A DNA stretch of 64,000 nt. It comes from JAHDCJ01 sp039028895. GTDB lineage: Bacteria > Bacteroidota > Bacteroidia > Chitinophagales > Saprospiraceae. Below, piece after piece: positions 51,280-61,400 of this stretch. Every line of letters starts with the position of its first letter. Positions within the stretch are counted from its first letter, which is position 1. Made by a program: the position numbers and the translations under genes. The stretch covers positions 1-64,000 of the forward strand of contig JBCCHF010000039.1 in assembly GCA_039028895.1 (NCBI GenBank). Direction: 5' to 3'. The notes beneath the pieces are model-generated. The model searched no databases, was not told the origin of the DNA, and saw only the letters and a list, made by a program, of their open reading frames with translations.

Positions 51280-51807
51280 ATGGACTATTGCTGCATCGAA
51301 GAATACAAAATTCCGATGGATACCAGGGTAAAGATTGTTGCCCTCCTACAGCATTCATTTGAAGCTTATCCCCAGCGCACTTATTACAAACAGGTTCCCG
51401 ACTTTCGTATGCTCGTTGAAGATGGCTCAAATTTGTTAGGACATATGGCTGTGGAGCATCGTGTGATCAACATGGGCGGAGTGCCCATCCGGATTTTTGG
51501 GGTAATCGATCTATGCGTAGCAGAATCACACAAGTCGAGAGGTATTGCCTCTACCCTTCTTCAAAACCTCGAGAAGATGGGCAATAACTATAAAGTTGAT
51601 TTCATCGTACTTTTCGCAGACGACCATCGGCTTTATCTGAATAACGGTTTCGAACTGGCTACTAATCCATGCAGGTGGCTTATGATTAACGATCACCAAT
51701 CTCTTGGTGTAGCAAGACGATCGCTCAAAGATTGTTTTATGATCAAACAACTCGGCAAGAAAACATGGAAGGAAGGCGAGGTGGATATGATGGGAACAGT
51801 TTTTTAA
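51280..51807 (+). CDS. GNAT-family N-acetyltransferase
   Basis: The start is placed at ATG 51280, giving 175 residues. The GNAT acetyl-CoA loop is visible in 'VAESHKSRGIASTLLQNLEKMG' (R-G-I-A-S) after a beta strand 'FGVIDLCVAES', followed by 'VDFIVLFADDHRLYLNNGFELA', the typical fourth strand and 'LY...GF' turn. The substrate is unknown. It is not coupled to cdaA, since a promoter-like sequence lies between. It converges on the RlpA gene, with a hairpin between their ends. Confidence 0.75.
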   Translation: MDYCCIEEYKIPMDTRVKIVALLQHSFEAYPQRTYYKQVPDFRMLVEDGSNLLGHMAVEHRVINMGGVPIRIFGVIDLCVAESHKSRGIASTLLQNLEKMGNNYKVDFIVLFADDHRLYLNNGFELATNPCRWLMINDHQSLGVARRSLKDCFMIKQLGKKTWKEGEVDMMGTVF

Positions 51808-51859
51808 ACCACTTACCAGCCCTTCACACAAGAGTACTGAAAATATTGTAATAAAATTT

Positions 51860-51900
51860 GACTGTTGAATTGTAACGGTCTTCGAAACAATTCAACAGTC
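51860..51900 (-). terminator. Intrinsic terminator-like hairpin between GNAT and rlpA
   Basis: GACTGTTGAATTG (51860-51872) and CAATTCAACAGTC (51888-51900) form a perfect 13-bp stem with a 15-base loop. On the minus strand it is followed by AAATTTTATTAC, and it lies 33 bases after the rlpA stop. It could also block read-through from the GNAT gene in the other direction. Confidence 0.6.
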
Positions 51901-51933
51901 CAACATAAGTCCTATGGGCAAAATAATCTCAAT

Positions 51934-52818
51934 TTACTGCCCGAGATTAACTACAAACCCTTTGATACCTTTTTTGGTAAGAGATCCTTTATAGGCAGTA
52001 GCGGTTTTTTGATCAGGAAATGGGCCAAGAATAATCTTGTAATCTACGGTCCCATTCGTTTTTTCCATCATGGACACCAGAATATTCTTAAACCATTTCG
52101 CTTGTAGTTCTTCAATCTTCTTAGTCACATTATCAAATGAGGTGAAAGAAGCTACCTGAACACCAAATCCAGCCTTTTCATGTTTTTGCATTTGCACTTT
52201 GTACAATTCAGATTTACCACTATAAGCAGGCTTAATCGGGTTTGCTACAGAAGTGGTTAAAGCAGGTTTGACAGCCGGTTTTGTAGCTGGTTTGGTTGCT
52301 GGTTTAGTCGCAGGCTTAACAGCGGGCTTAGATTCCTTCTTAACAACTGTTGTTGTTGATTCCTTTACAGGACTGGTATTTACAGTTGGTGAAGGTGTTT
52401 CTGGCTTGGGTGCTGGTTTACTAGGTTCAATGACTTCTGTAATTGATCCCTGGTCGTTTGATCCATCCAGAACACTCACTTTGACTCTCGCTGTACCTAC
52501 AGTCATTAAATCCAGCTCAGTGGCTGCTTTTTTAGAAACGTCGATAACTCTTCCTTTGACAAAAGGACCTCTGTCGTTAATTCTAACAACAACGGATTTT
52601 CTGTTGTCGAGTCTTGTCACTCTCACATTTGTGCCAAAGGGCAAGGTTTTGTGAGCAGCTGTCAACTTGTTCATATCATAAGCCTCACCACTAGCAGTTT
52701 TATTGCCGTGCAGCTTGTCACCGTAGTAAGACGCCATGCCATACTCGGTCTGTCCAATAGCTGTCTGCCCCATAAAGCACAACAACAGACATAAATACAT
52801 TAGTGATTTCATACACAT
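51934..52818 (-). CDS. rlpA: RlpA-family septal lytic transglycosylase-like protein with SPOR domain
   Basis: The 294-residue exported protein begins with a signal peptide ('LCLLLCFMGQTAIGQ'). The double-psi beta-barrel shows 'GMASYYGDKLHGNKTASGE', His56 in 'AAHKTLPFGTNVRV', and Asp82 in 'VVRINDRGPFVKGRVIDVS', which match the catalytic His and Asp of RlpA, an enzyme that cleaves peptide-free glycan strands at the septum. A Lys-Pro-Ala linker (residues ~135-195) joins it to a C-terminal SPOR domain ('GVQVASFTSFDNVTKKIEELQAKW', 'YKIILGPFPDQKTA'), which directs it to denuded glycan. The start may be the ATG at 52818 or 52812. A terminator-like hairpin follows. Confidence 0.88.
   Translation of the reverse strand: MCMKSLMYLCLLLCFMGQTAIGQTEYGMASYYGDKLHGNKTASGEAYDMNKLTAAHKTLPFGTNVRVTRLDNRKSVVVRINDRGPFVKGRVIDVSKKAATELDLMTVGTARVKVSVLDGSNDQGSITEVIEPSKPAPKPETPSPTVNTSPVKESTTTVVKKESKPAVKPATKPATKPATKPAVKPALTTSVANPIKPAYSGKSELYKVQMQKHEKAGFGVQVASFTSFDNVTKKIEELQAKWFKNILVSMMEKTNGTVDYKIILGPFPDQKTATAYKGSLTKKGIKGFVVNLGQ
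52265..52324 (+). repeat. 12-bp tandem repeat encoding the KPA linker of RlpA
   Basis: Five 12-bp units (plus-strand type GGTTTNGTNGCT) encode alternating Thr/Val-Lys-Pro-Ala on the minus strand. Such a repeat in frame can change unit number by slippage without disrupting the protein. Confidence 0.7.
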
Positions 52819-52957
52819 AATTATTTGGTTATGAGAAAAATGAAATGCTATGCCAATACGACATAGCTAACGAGTTGAACAAGCGAGTGGGAGCAACCGC
52901 AGATGCAGGTTACTTTGAATAAACTGGGAGGTTTATAGGCCTGATTAATGATCAGGG

Positions 52958-54706
52958 TTAAAGCTTAATACTGGGGTCCATCTTTTTTGCTAAACGCAGA
53001 TATTTGTTTTGGTTGTAAGCATCATCCATTTTGGAATAAACTACAGCTAACAACAAATATCCATTAGCATAATCTGGATCTTTGTCAATCAATTGTTTCC
53101 CAATATACAAAGCTTTATCATATTTTTCCAGATCGATCAATGCTAAACCTTTGTTATAGTAGGCTTCAAGGTAATTGGGATTGGCTTTTATGGTCCTGTC
53201 GAAAGCTTCAATTGCAGCATGGAATTTGCCATATTTTGTATTGGCTAAACCAATGTTATAATAGAAATCTGCATTATCGGGATCATCATCGGCAGCCTTT
53301 TCAAGCCATGAGATTGCCTGTTCGTATTCTCCTAAATGGTAATAAGTGTTCCCGAGATTGTATTTGACATAGGGTTCGTTAACACCAGAAGTAATCCCCT
53401 GCTTATAATGTGTCGCAGCAGTTTCCAGATCACCTTCCTCAAAAAGCAAATGTGCCAAGGAGACATGTGCTCTACCATGTTTTGAATCAACCTTAATCGC
53501 TTTTCTATACGCTTCTTTAGCCGCCGCAGCTTCTTTTATCCTGGAATAGGAAAGTCCGAGATTATAATGGTATTTGGCAACTTTGGGATCTTCTTTCACA
53601 GCCTTTTTAAAGTGTTTAATGGCTTCATCATAGTCACCTGCCCGGAAAGCAAGAATACCATTGTTATAATGTTTGGTCTGATCTGAATTTGTTTTGGGCG
53701 CTTTTCCTTCGTAACCAAGCTCTCCAGATTTCTTGTAATATTTATCTGCCAGGTCATCATTCTTCCCGGTCATTTGGTAAGCTTCAGCCAGGAAATAGCT
53801 TGTTTCTCCATCTTCTTTGTCAAGCTTGGCAGCAGCAGAAAGCGCTGTTACAGCCCTGTCTCCTTTTCCTAAACTCAAATATGATCTACCTAGAAATTTT
53901 TGTGTTTCCGCATTTTCAGCATTCACTTCAACGGCTTTTTCAAATTGTTCGGCTGCCGATTGGAAATTCCCGTCATTGTAAAAGAGAATACCCATGCTGA
54001 GAAAGGCTTCCTCAAATTCTGGGTTTAGATTAACTGCATTCCCATAAGCAGCAATAGCGTCCTGGTTTTTATTGAGTTTTTGATAACAAATGGCCACCAT
54101 GTAGTGTGTATTGGCCGTGGCTTCATGGCTAAGCGCTGATTTCGCCTTTTCTAATGCTTCCTTATAATTGCCTTGTTTGTACTGGGCCCTTGCCAAATTG
54201 TAGTCCAGGTTTCCAGAAGCGCCCTGCTGTTTGGCCTTCTCGAGGTATGTACTGGCTTCCTGCCCATTATCCGAATTGGCATGAAGTACCCCCAATCGCT
54301 TGGTGGCTTTTGCGTATGTGGGGTTGATGCTTAAGGCTTCTTCACAGGCTTCAATAGCCTTGGAATTATTTCCAGATCTTGAATATTGAAGTGAGAGATT
54401 ATACCATACCTTCTCCTGATTAGGACTAATCCGCAATACATTCTGATAGTTTTTTATTGCTTTTTCGGTATTACCAGATTTATCATAACAAATGGCCAAA
54501 AGGTGATAAGCCGCCTCAAAATCTGGCGATTCCATAACAGCCTCTTCCAGGTATGGTAATGCAAATTGGTAGTTTTGAGCATTATAATGCCCCAAACCTT
54601 TGTTATAAGCAATTGCTGCTTCTCGGGTTTGCCCGAATGAAAAGGTGATAAACAGAACACAGGCCAGACTACATGCCAACAGCCTGCAACAGGATCTCAA
54701 TTCCAT
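52958..54706 (-). CDS. Exported TPR-repeat protein
   Basis: The start is taken at ATG 54706; an upstream TTG would add seven residues. The ~582-residue protein has a signal peptide ('LLACSLACVLFITFSFGQ') and then about 15 TPR units through to the end (for example 'AIAYNKGLGHYNAQNYQFALPYLEEAVMESPDFEAAYHLLAICYDKSGN' and 'AISWLEKAADDDPDNADFYYNIGLA'). There is no other domain. TPR solenoids bind partner proteins, so it is probably a periplasmic scaffold. Nothing shows the partner. It is 139 bp from rlpA on the same strand and divergent from mnmA. Confidence 0.85.
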   Translation of the reverse strand: MELRSCCRLLACSLACVLFITFSFGQTREAAIAYNKGLGHYNAQNYQFALPYLEEAVMESPDFEAAYHLLAICYDKSGNTEKAIKNYQNVLRISPNQEKVWYNLSLQYSRSGNNSKAIEACEEALSINPTYAKATKRLGVLHANSDNGQEASTYLEKAKQQGASGNLDYNLARAQYKQGNYKEALEKAKSALSHEATANTHYMVAICYQKLNKNQDAIAAYGNAVNLNPEFEEAFLSMGILFYNDGNFQSAAEQFEKAVEVNAENAETQKFLGRSYLSLGKGDRAVTALSAAAKLDKEDGETSYFLAEAYQMTGKNDDLADKYYKKSGELGYEGKAPKTNSDQTKHYNNGILAFRAGDYDEAIKHFKKAVKEDPKVAKYHYNLGLSYSRIKEAAAAKEAYRKAIKVDSKHGRAHVSLAHLLFEEGDLETAATHYKQGITSGVNEPYVKYNLGNTYYHLGEYEQAISWLEKAADDDPDNADFYYNIGLANTKYGKFHAAIEAFDRTIKANPNYLEAYYNKGLALIDLEKYDKALYIGKQLIDKDPDYANGYLLLAVVYSKMDDAYNQNKYLRLAKKMDPSIKL

Positions 54707-54883
54707 GGATAAGTTTGTTTGGGTCAAGAGACACGCTCTTTAACTCGTCTAAAATAACAAATTCTGATTGGTTAATTGTTAAGATATGTGGAAATTAACT
54801 AGCCAACTGAGCATTAATACGCGGAAAACGGGAATTCGTTTCACCACAATTGAAGGAAATGAACTATTGAGGGTCATTTTTTG

Positions 54884-54891
54884 TATTTTTG
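54884..54891 (+). promoter_or_regulatory. Candidate -7 box for mnmA
   Basis: TATTTTTG matches TAnnTTTG. Transcription would start about 54898, which supports ATG 54913 over the TTG at 54889 as the mnmA start. Confidence 0.45.
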
Positions 54892-54912
54892 TCGACTATT
54901 TTATTGACGTGT

Positions 54913-56037
54913 ATGAGTAAACATGGAAAAGCATTGGTAGCGATGAGCGGTGGTATTGACAGCACCGTTACAGCTCTGTTATTACATGAAGAAGGTTATG
55001 AAGTTATTGGAATAACTATGAAAACCTGGGACTACGCCAATTCTGGTGGTTCAAAAAAGGAAACCGGTTGTTGTAGTCTCGATTCCATCAATGATGCAAG
55101 GGCAGTTGCCGTTGATCGTGGTTTCCACCATTTTATTGTAGATATCAGGGAGGAGTTTGGCAACTATGTTATTGATAATTTTATTGATGAATATATAGCG
55201 GGGAGAACGCCAAACCCTTGTGTTCTTTGTAATACCCATATTAAATGGGAAGCAATGCTTAGAAGAGCTGATGCCCTTGGTTGTGAATTTATTGCCACAG
55301 GACATTACGGAAAAATCAATTTCGAAAACGATCGGTATTTTGTTTCAAAAGCTAAAGACCTGAACAAGGATCAGTCTTATGTTTTGTGGGGACTCAGCCA
55401 GGACTGTCTGGCAAGGAGCAGATTTCCATTAGGGGATTTGACAAAGCCCGAAGTCAGACAACTTGCCGCTGATTTCGGCTACACCGAATTATCCAAAAAA
55501 GGTGAAAGTTATGAGATATGTTTTGTCCCTGACAATGATTATCGAGGGTTTCTGAAAAGACATGTTGACGGTCTTGAAGAAAAAGTAGAAGGAGGAAACT
55601 TCCTCAATTCAAAAGGCGAAATTATTGGCAAACATAGTGGCTACCCATTTTATACTATTGGTCAGAGAAAAGGTCTGGGAGTAGCATTTGGCATACCAAT
55701 GTACGTCCAGAGCATTGACCCGTTTAAAAATACCGTGGTTTTGGGAGAAGAAAAAGAATTAATACAAAACGGCATGAAAGTCGGTCAACTCAATCTTCTG
55801 AAGTATGCAGAAATTCCAGACGGGATGGAAGCTCTAACCAAAATCAGGTATAAAGACCGAGGTACATTAAGTGCTTTAAAACAACATGGCGACCAGGTTG
55901 ACGTATCTTTCTTTGCTAATGTTAAAGGTGTCGCTCCCGGACAATCCGCTGTATTCTATGAAGGTGACGATATCATTGGCGGAGGCATCATCCAGCGTCA
56001 GGATCATGTCAAGGATTTTACAATTCACGATCTTTAA
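54913..56037 (+). CDS. mnmA: tRNA-specific 2-thiouridylase MnmA
   Basis: The 374-residue enzyme (start ATG 54913) activates U34 of tRNAs for Lys, Glu and Gln by adenylation and adds sulphur. The PP-loop SGGIDST is at 12-18, the first catalytic Cys is Cys103 in 'NPCVLCN' and the second is Cys203 in 'YEICFVPD'. The C-terminal domain shows 'PFYTIGQRKGLGVAFGIPMYV', standard for MnmA. The length is normal. A -7 box lies upstream. The 75 bp to the next gene makes separate transcription possible. Confidence 0.95.
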   Translation: MSKHGKALVAMSGGIDSTVTALLLHEEGYEVIGITMKTWDYANSGGSKKETGCCSLDSINDARAVAVDRGFHHFIVDIREEFGNYVIDNFIDEYIAGRTPNPCVLCNTHIKWEAMLRRADALGCEFIATGHYGKINFENDRYFVSKAKDLNKDQSYVLWGLSQDCLARSRFPLGDLTKPEVRQLAADFGYTELSKKGESYEICFVPDNDYRGFLKRHVDGLEEKVEGGNFLNSKGEIIGKHSGYPFYTIGQRKGLGVAFGIPMYVQSIDPFKNTVVLGEEKELIQNGMKVGQLNLLKYAEIPDGMEALTKIRYKDRGTLSALKQHGDQVDVSFFANVKGVAPGQSAVFYEGDDIIGGGIIQRQDHVKDFTIHDL

Positions 56038-56112
56038 CAACTTTATAACCCTCGGAGTGCAACGTTTTCACTTCTTTTCTCGTAATTTTAAACAAAACAA
56101 AAACTATCATTA

Positions 56113-56874
56113 ATGAGGAGACTCTTTCCTTTTCTATTGGTCCTTGTATCCAGTTTGATGTTTTGGTTTACATCCTGCGAAGAAGTGACGACTCAGCTGG
56201 ACATTGATTTTGGGTATGAATATTTCCCACAGGAAACGGGGAAATTCATAATTTACGAAGCCGACTCTGTTATCTATGACCAATCAGGCAATTCAACCGT
56301 AATAGACACCATATCTTTCCAGGTCTTGGAAAGGTTTATGGAAAGTTTTGAAGACAATTCCGGGCAAACCGTATATAGGATAGAGCGGTATGAAAGACCA
56401 ACTGAAAATGACTCATGGAGGCCGAAAGATGTTTGGACTTCGCAAATCAATGACCTCAAAGCTGAGAGAGTTGAAGAAAACCTAAGGTTTATCAAGCTCA
56501 TTTTCCCCGCTGGTCCTGAAACAGACCCCTGGAATGGCAACGTTTTTCTTGATGAAACCACAGTTATCCCGATTGCAGGAGAATCTGTTGTTGTCTTTAA
56601 AAACTGGCTTTACGAATATGTTTCCAAGGATGAACCTTACGATATCAATGGGATGTCATTTGATTCGACATTAAATGTTCTTCAGGCCAATGAAGAAAAC
56701 CTGATCGAGCTCAGGTATTCCCAGGAAATTTATGCTAAAGGTGTCGGACTTATTTATAAAGAGATGAAAATTCTTGACACCCAGTGTATTTCCCTCTGTG
56801 AAGGTCAGGCCTGGGAACAAAAAGCAGAAAAAGGGTTCACTTTCACAATGCGTGTTATTGAGCACAACTGGTAA
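56113..56874 (+). CDS. Lipoprotein, unknown function
   Basis: The 253-residue protein has a lipobox 'FTSC' after a hydrophobic segment (residues 7-20), so it is predicted to be lipid-anchored at the envelope. The body is rich in beta-strand and aromatic residues: 'GYEYFPQETGKFIIYEADSVIYDQSGNSTVIDTISFQV', 'TVYRIERYERPTENDSWRPKDVWTSQ'. Three Cys lie near the C-terminus ('DTQCISLCEGQAW'). I do not recognise a family. It sits 30 bp before a secreted protease gene on the same strand and is likely cotranscribed with it; a partner role is only inference. Confidence 0.6.
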   Translation: MRRLFPFLLVLVSSLMFWFTSCEEVTTQLDIDFGYEYFPQETGKFIIYEADSVIYDQSGNSTVIDTISFQVLERFMESFEDNSGQTVYRIERYERPTENDSWRPKDVWTSQINDLKAERVEENLRFIKLIFPAGPETDPWNGNVFLDETTVIPIAGESVVVFKNWLYEYVSKDEPYDINGMSFDSTLNVLQANEENLIELRYSQEIYAKGVGLIYKEMKILDTQCISLCEGQAWEQKAEKGFTFTMRVIEHNW

Positions 56875-56904
56875 TATCCAATTAACCTTTTCATCTAAAA
56901 AAAT

Positions 56905-58422
56905 ATGAGATTATTTCTTTTTGCATGTGCCTTGTGTTTAGGATTTTCGGTTAATGCCCAGGTCCAGGATAAAATTTGGGTAGAATTTAAAGACAAGAAA
57001 AACTCACCTTATAGTATTGACAAACCGGAAGAATTCCTTTCCGAAAGGGCAATAGAAAGGAGAGCCAGATACGATATTGCCATTGCGGAAAATGACTTGC
57101 CAGTTAATCCACAATACCTGAAACGACTTGAGTCTAAAGGGGTTAAAGTACACATTACGTCAAAGTGGTTAAACGGTGCAATAGTCTTAGGCTCCAAAGC
57201 CCAAATTGAAGACATCAAAGACCTCCCTTTTGTACATGAAGTCGAAGTCGTTGGTAAACATCACCCAGCCAGAGCTGCCAATAAAATAAATAGTCCGATG
57301 GAATCGAAATCTGATTATAAGCAGAAACCCTATGAATACGGGTATGCAAAAAATCAGATTGAACAGGTCAACGGACAATTCCTTCACGAAAGAGGGCTCA
57401 AGGGGCAAGGCATGATAATAGCTGTCCTTGACGGCGGATTTTCTAAAGCTGATGTAATGCCTTTCTTTGACAGTCTTAGGGTAAACGACCGCTGGATACA
57501 AGGCTGGGATTTTGTAAACAATGATAATTATCCTTATGAAGCCAGTTCGCATGGTACTCAGGTCATGTCGACCATGGGTGCCAACCTGCCGGGATTAATG
57601 ATCGGAACCGCTCCAGAAGCGACTTATGTTTGTGTAAGGACAGAAGAAGTTGGATCTGAACTCAAAGTAGAAGAATACAATTGGGTGGCTGGAGCAGAGT
57701 ATGCTGACAGCCTTGGCGCTGATGTCATAAACTCCTCTTTGGGCTATACTACTTTTGACCGCACCAGCATGAACTACAAGTATAAAGATTTGGATGGCAA
57801 CACAGCTATTGTGACCATTGGAGCAGATTTTGCTGCGAGCAAGGGCCTATTGGTTGTTACCAGCGCCGGAAATGAAGGTGGTGACTCATGGAACTATGTT
57901 GGTGCGCCTGCCGATGCCAACGATATTTTATCAGTTGGTTCTGTTGACAAATATGGTAATCCATCGTTTTTCAGCTCTTATGGCCCCACTGCTGATGGCA
58001 GGGTCAAGCCCAATGTTTCAGGAACAGGATCTTCTACCATTGTAGCATCACTTTATGGCTATCACACCAATTACGCTGATGGCACGAGTTACTCCTCACC
58101 TGTTATCGCAGGAATTGCTGCGAGCCTTTGGGCAGCCTTTCCGGATAAAACTAACCTTGAGATCATTGAAGCATTGGAAAAGAGTTCAAGTCTTTACGAT
58201 TCTCCGGATGTTCAGATGGGATACGGGATTCCAGACATGGAAAAAGCCTTTAATATCCTCAAGGAATCACAGGAGGTTGTAGCTTCGGTTAATTCACTTG
58301 AAGGAAAATCAGGTGAACTAAGCTTAAGTGAAAGTCAATTATCAAAGAGTACAGAAGACAAGCTCAAGCAATTAATCAGATTTTTATTGAGCCTTAGGTT
58401 TGAACCAGAAAACAGACCTTAA
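56905..58422 (+). CDS. Secreted S8 subtilisin-like protease without a T9SS tail
   Basis: The 505-residue protease has a signal peptide (1-19, 'CLGFSVNAQ'), an N-terminal pro-region (~20-150) and a complete subtilase domain: Asp176 ('AVLDGGFSK'), His216 ('SSHGTQVMS'), oxyanion Asn323 ('TSAGNEGG') and Ser395 ('GTSYSSPVIAG'). All four are intact, unlike the subtilase at 35692. Its C-terminus is a short polar helix ('SESQLSKSTEDKLKQLIRFLLSLRFEPENRP') with no type A or B T9SS domain, although related proteins usually carry one. It may be periplasmic, or the tail may have been lost. The gene ends 8 bp from the convergent WG-repeat gene. Confidence 0.85.
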   Translation: MRLFLFACALCLGFSVNAQVQDKIWVEFKDKKNSPYSIDKPEEFLSERAIERRARYDIAIAENDLPVNPQYLKRLESKGVKVHITSKWLNGAIVLGSKAQIEDIKDLPFVHEVEVVGKHHPARAANKINSPMESKSDYKQKPYEYGYAKNQIEQVNGQFLHERGLKGQGMIIAVLDGGFSKADVMPFFDSLRVNDRWIQGWDFVNNDNYPYEASSHGTQVMSTMGANLPGLMIGTAPEATYVCVRTEEVGSELKVEEYNWVAGAEYADSLGADVINSSLGYTTFDRTSMNYKYKDLDGNTAIVTIGADFAASKGLLVVTSAGNEGGDSWNYVGAPADANDILSVGSVDKYGNPSFFSSYGPTADGRVKPNVSGTGSSTIVASLYGYHTNYADGTSYSSPVIAGIAASLWAAFPDKTNLEIIEALEKSSSLYDSPDVQMGYGIPDMEKAFNILKESQEVVASVNSLEGKSGELSLSESQLSKSTEDKLKQLIRFLLSLRFEPENRP

Positions 58423-58430
58423 ACGGAAAT

Positions 58431-61400
58431 TTAAGGTTCAATATTCCAAACCCACTCTCCTTCAAGAGTAAGGTAGCCTAATCGGTTGCCCTTTTCAACT
58501 CTTATCAGGCCATCACCTGTATAGGTAATGTACTCATATTCTGGTTCTACGATAACTTCTCCACTTAGATTTGCAATTCCTGAAAACTGCTTAATACGCA
58601 CCATTGCATAACCATTCTGAAAATCGAAAATCTTCTCAAATTTTGGAGGAATAAGTTCTATTCCTTTTTGATTGATAATGCCCCATTTACCTTTCATTTT
58701 CACAGGAGCAACGCCTTGGGAAAATGGCCGTGCTTCCTGATAGTAGCCGACATATAACTGGTTTTTGGGTGTAATGAAATAATGGCGGTATCCCTTGTCT
58801 CTCACAAGTCCCTTTCCTTCGGAGAAACCTACAATTCGATTTACTTTGGGCTCAATCAGGAAATTACCATCATAATCAACTAATCCTGATTTTCGATAAC
58901 CAAGATAAACCACCGCTACGCCGTCATAGTAATCCAGACACTTTGAAAATTGTGGAGCTACAATAATATTCCCGTTAAGGTCAAAGAAGCCCCATTTGCC
59001 TTTTTCTGAAAAACGGGCCCTTCCTTCACGGAATGGTTCAACTCTGGTATATGTTGCTGGAATGACCATCTCGCCATCGGTGTCAATAAAACCATATTTT
59101 CCTTTAAGGCGCACCTCTGCCATGCCTTCTGAAAATGGCTCTATGTCCTGGAGTTTTACTTTAGTAAGTTTCTCCCCTGCCTTGTTGATAAGCCCATATC
59201 CCCCTGCATCCTGAAAAATCGCGACTCCGTATTCATTAAATGGATGGATCTTATCCATTTTTGGTTTTAGGAGATATTGACCGTTCTTATTGACCAACCC
59301 ATAATCACCTGACATTCGGACAATAGCCACACCATCATCAAAGTCGAAACACTGCGTATATATGGGTTCAATTATAAATTTCCCCAATTTATTTATATAA
59401 CCTGGTCTACTTGATTCTGCAGCCCAGGCCAGATCTTCTTTGAAGTTACCTACCCTGCGAAATCTGTGATCAATAATGAGATTTCCTGTTTTATCAATAA
59501 ATCCCCATTTTCTTTTGAATCTAACTGCTGCTAGACCTTCTGAAAAGGGTAATACTTTTTCATATAGGCAGGGAATGATCTCGATACCATCAACGTTTAC
59601 AAATCCCCAACGTGTGCCGCGTTTCACCGCTGCCATCCCTTCAGAAAAAGGTTCTACCTTTTCATAATTTACGTCAATAACGATCTTTCCAGTGGTATCA
59701 ATAATTCCAAATCGCTGCTTATTCACATATACCCTTAGCATCTGGTCTTCGGAGTTTTCAATGAAATGGATCTTATTGAATTCACAGTCTAACAGAATTT
59801 CTCCTTCAGTGCCAATAGTTCCCCATTTACCTTCTTCCTTTACGATCGCAACTCCATTAACATAAGGCTTGACGAATTCATAGGCAGGCTGAACTTTTTG
59901 TTTATATAGAGTGTCTATAAACCCCCACTCACAATCTTCGCAACGCAGTTTACCATGTTCAGCCAATTCAATATCATACTTCGTCATTGACTCCCGAGTA
60001 TTGGCAGACCTGAATCTGAAAAGATATTGGAAGAGTCGACCAAGATGCTCTTCACTGTTATCCATTTTTACGCTGAGTCTTCCTTTTTTACTCATTCTGG
60101 CAAGACCAGATTCAAACTCACCGATAAACGTGTAATTCTCAGCTACCACTGCCCCTTTTCGATTGATAAGGCCATGTCTGCCACCTGAAAATACCACTCT
60201 TGCAACCGGGAGATTTTTTTCTTCGAAATCCTGGAAACGGATATCGAGAATATTTACCTGGGTAATAGGCAGGCCCCTGTTATTGTCAATTATGCCGTAA
60301 ACATTCCAGAAATCGAAAGTCGTTCTATTAAATGACTGTTGACTCTTTGATTCCAGTCCGACCACAGTGAACCCAAGATCTTTTTTGACCTGAACAGATT
60401 CATAAGTTGGAGGCATTACAATTTCTCCTGTATTAAGGTCACGCAAACCGAATTTGCCTGATCTTGCATGGAAAAACCATTCGAAATTTTCAAGTATGTA
60501 ATCGTTTCCGGGTCTATTGCTGCTAATTCTAGGTCTTCCACGCTGAGACCTGTACCCTATCCGTATTCGCCCGAAATTTTCATAGTGATCCTGGTCAGTT
60601 AATTGTCCATTTTCATCAAAAACGATAAGTTCAAACTCGTCTGCGATATAAGCGTGAGCCACATTTTCGTCGAGCCTGATCTCCCGATATTTTAAGTCGG
60701 TCACAATTTCGCCTGAATCGTTTATCACACCAAATCCGGCACCTTTTTTCACAACAGCTACGTTGGTCCTGAGTGGTCCAACGTAATCAAATTCCATCGG
60801 TATGATTTCTTCTCCTCCAAAGGTAACAACCCCCCATCGTCCATTAGAATTAACCCTGAAGAGTCCGTTTCCATAAGCCTGAATCTCATCATAAACAGGT
60901 GGCAATGCTTCATTTCCGAGGCTATCGATCAAACCCATATTTACACCTTTCCGGGTCATGCAATAGGCTTCTGAAAATGGTAAGAAACCATCATATGCAC
61001 CATGGCCAATTACCCCAGGTAAATCATAAGAAAATAGAGCTGTTGATCTGGCAGTGTCTAGTAATTGAACAAAGTTGTTATTATAAAAGGAAAGTGACTG
61101 CCATTGTGGCTTGAGGGTTTGTTCGCCGTTCATATTAACTGCAGACCAAAGTGCTGATTCACGGTAAAACACCATACGGTTTTCATGGACCACAATTTCA
61201 AAGCAACGAGGCGGCAATATCTGGAAACCACTTTCATTATAAAGTCCTTTATGGCCTTTTTGGGTAACTAAGAAATATTGGTTTTCAAATTTTGAAACCT
61301 CATCAAAATCAGGAGGGACAACAAGCTCTCCGGCATAATTAGCAGCTCCCCATTTTCCATTTTTAAGAATGCCAATGAAATTTCCCGGACGAGGTTCAAA

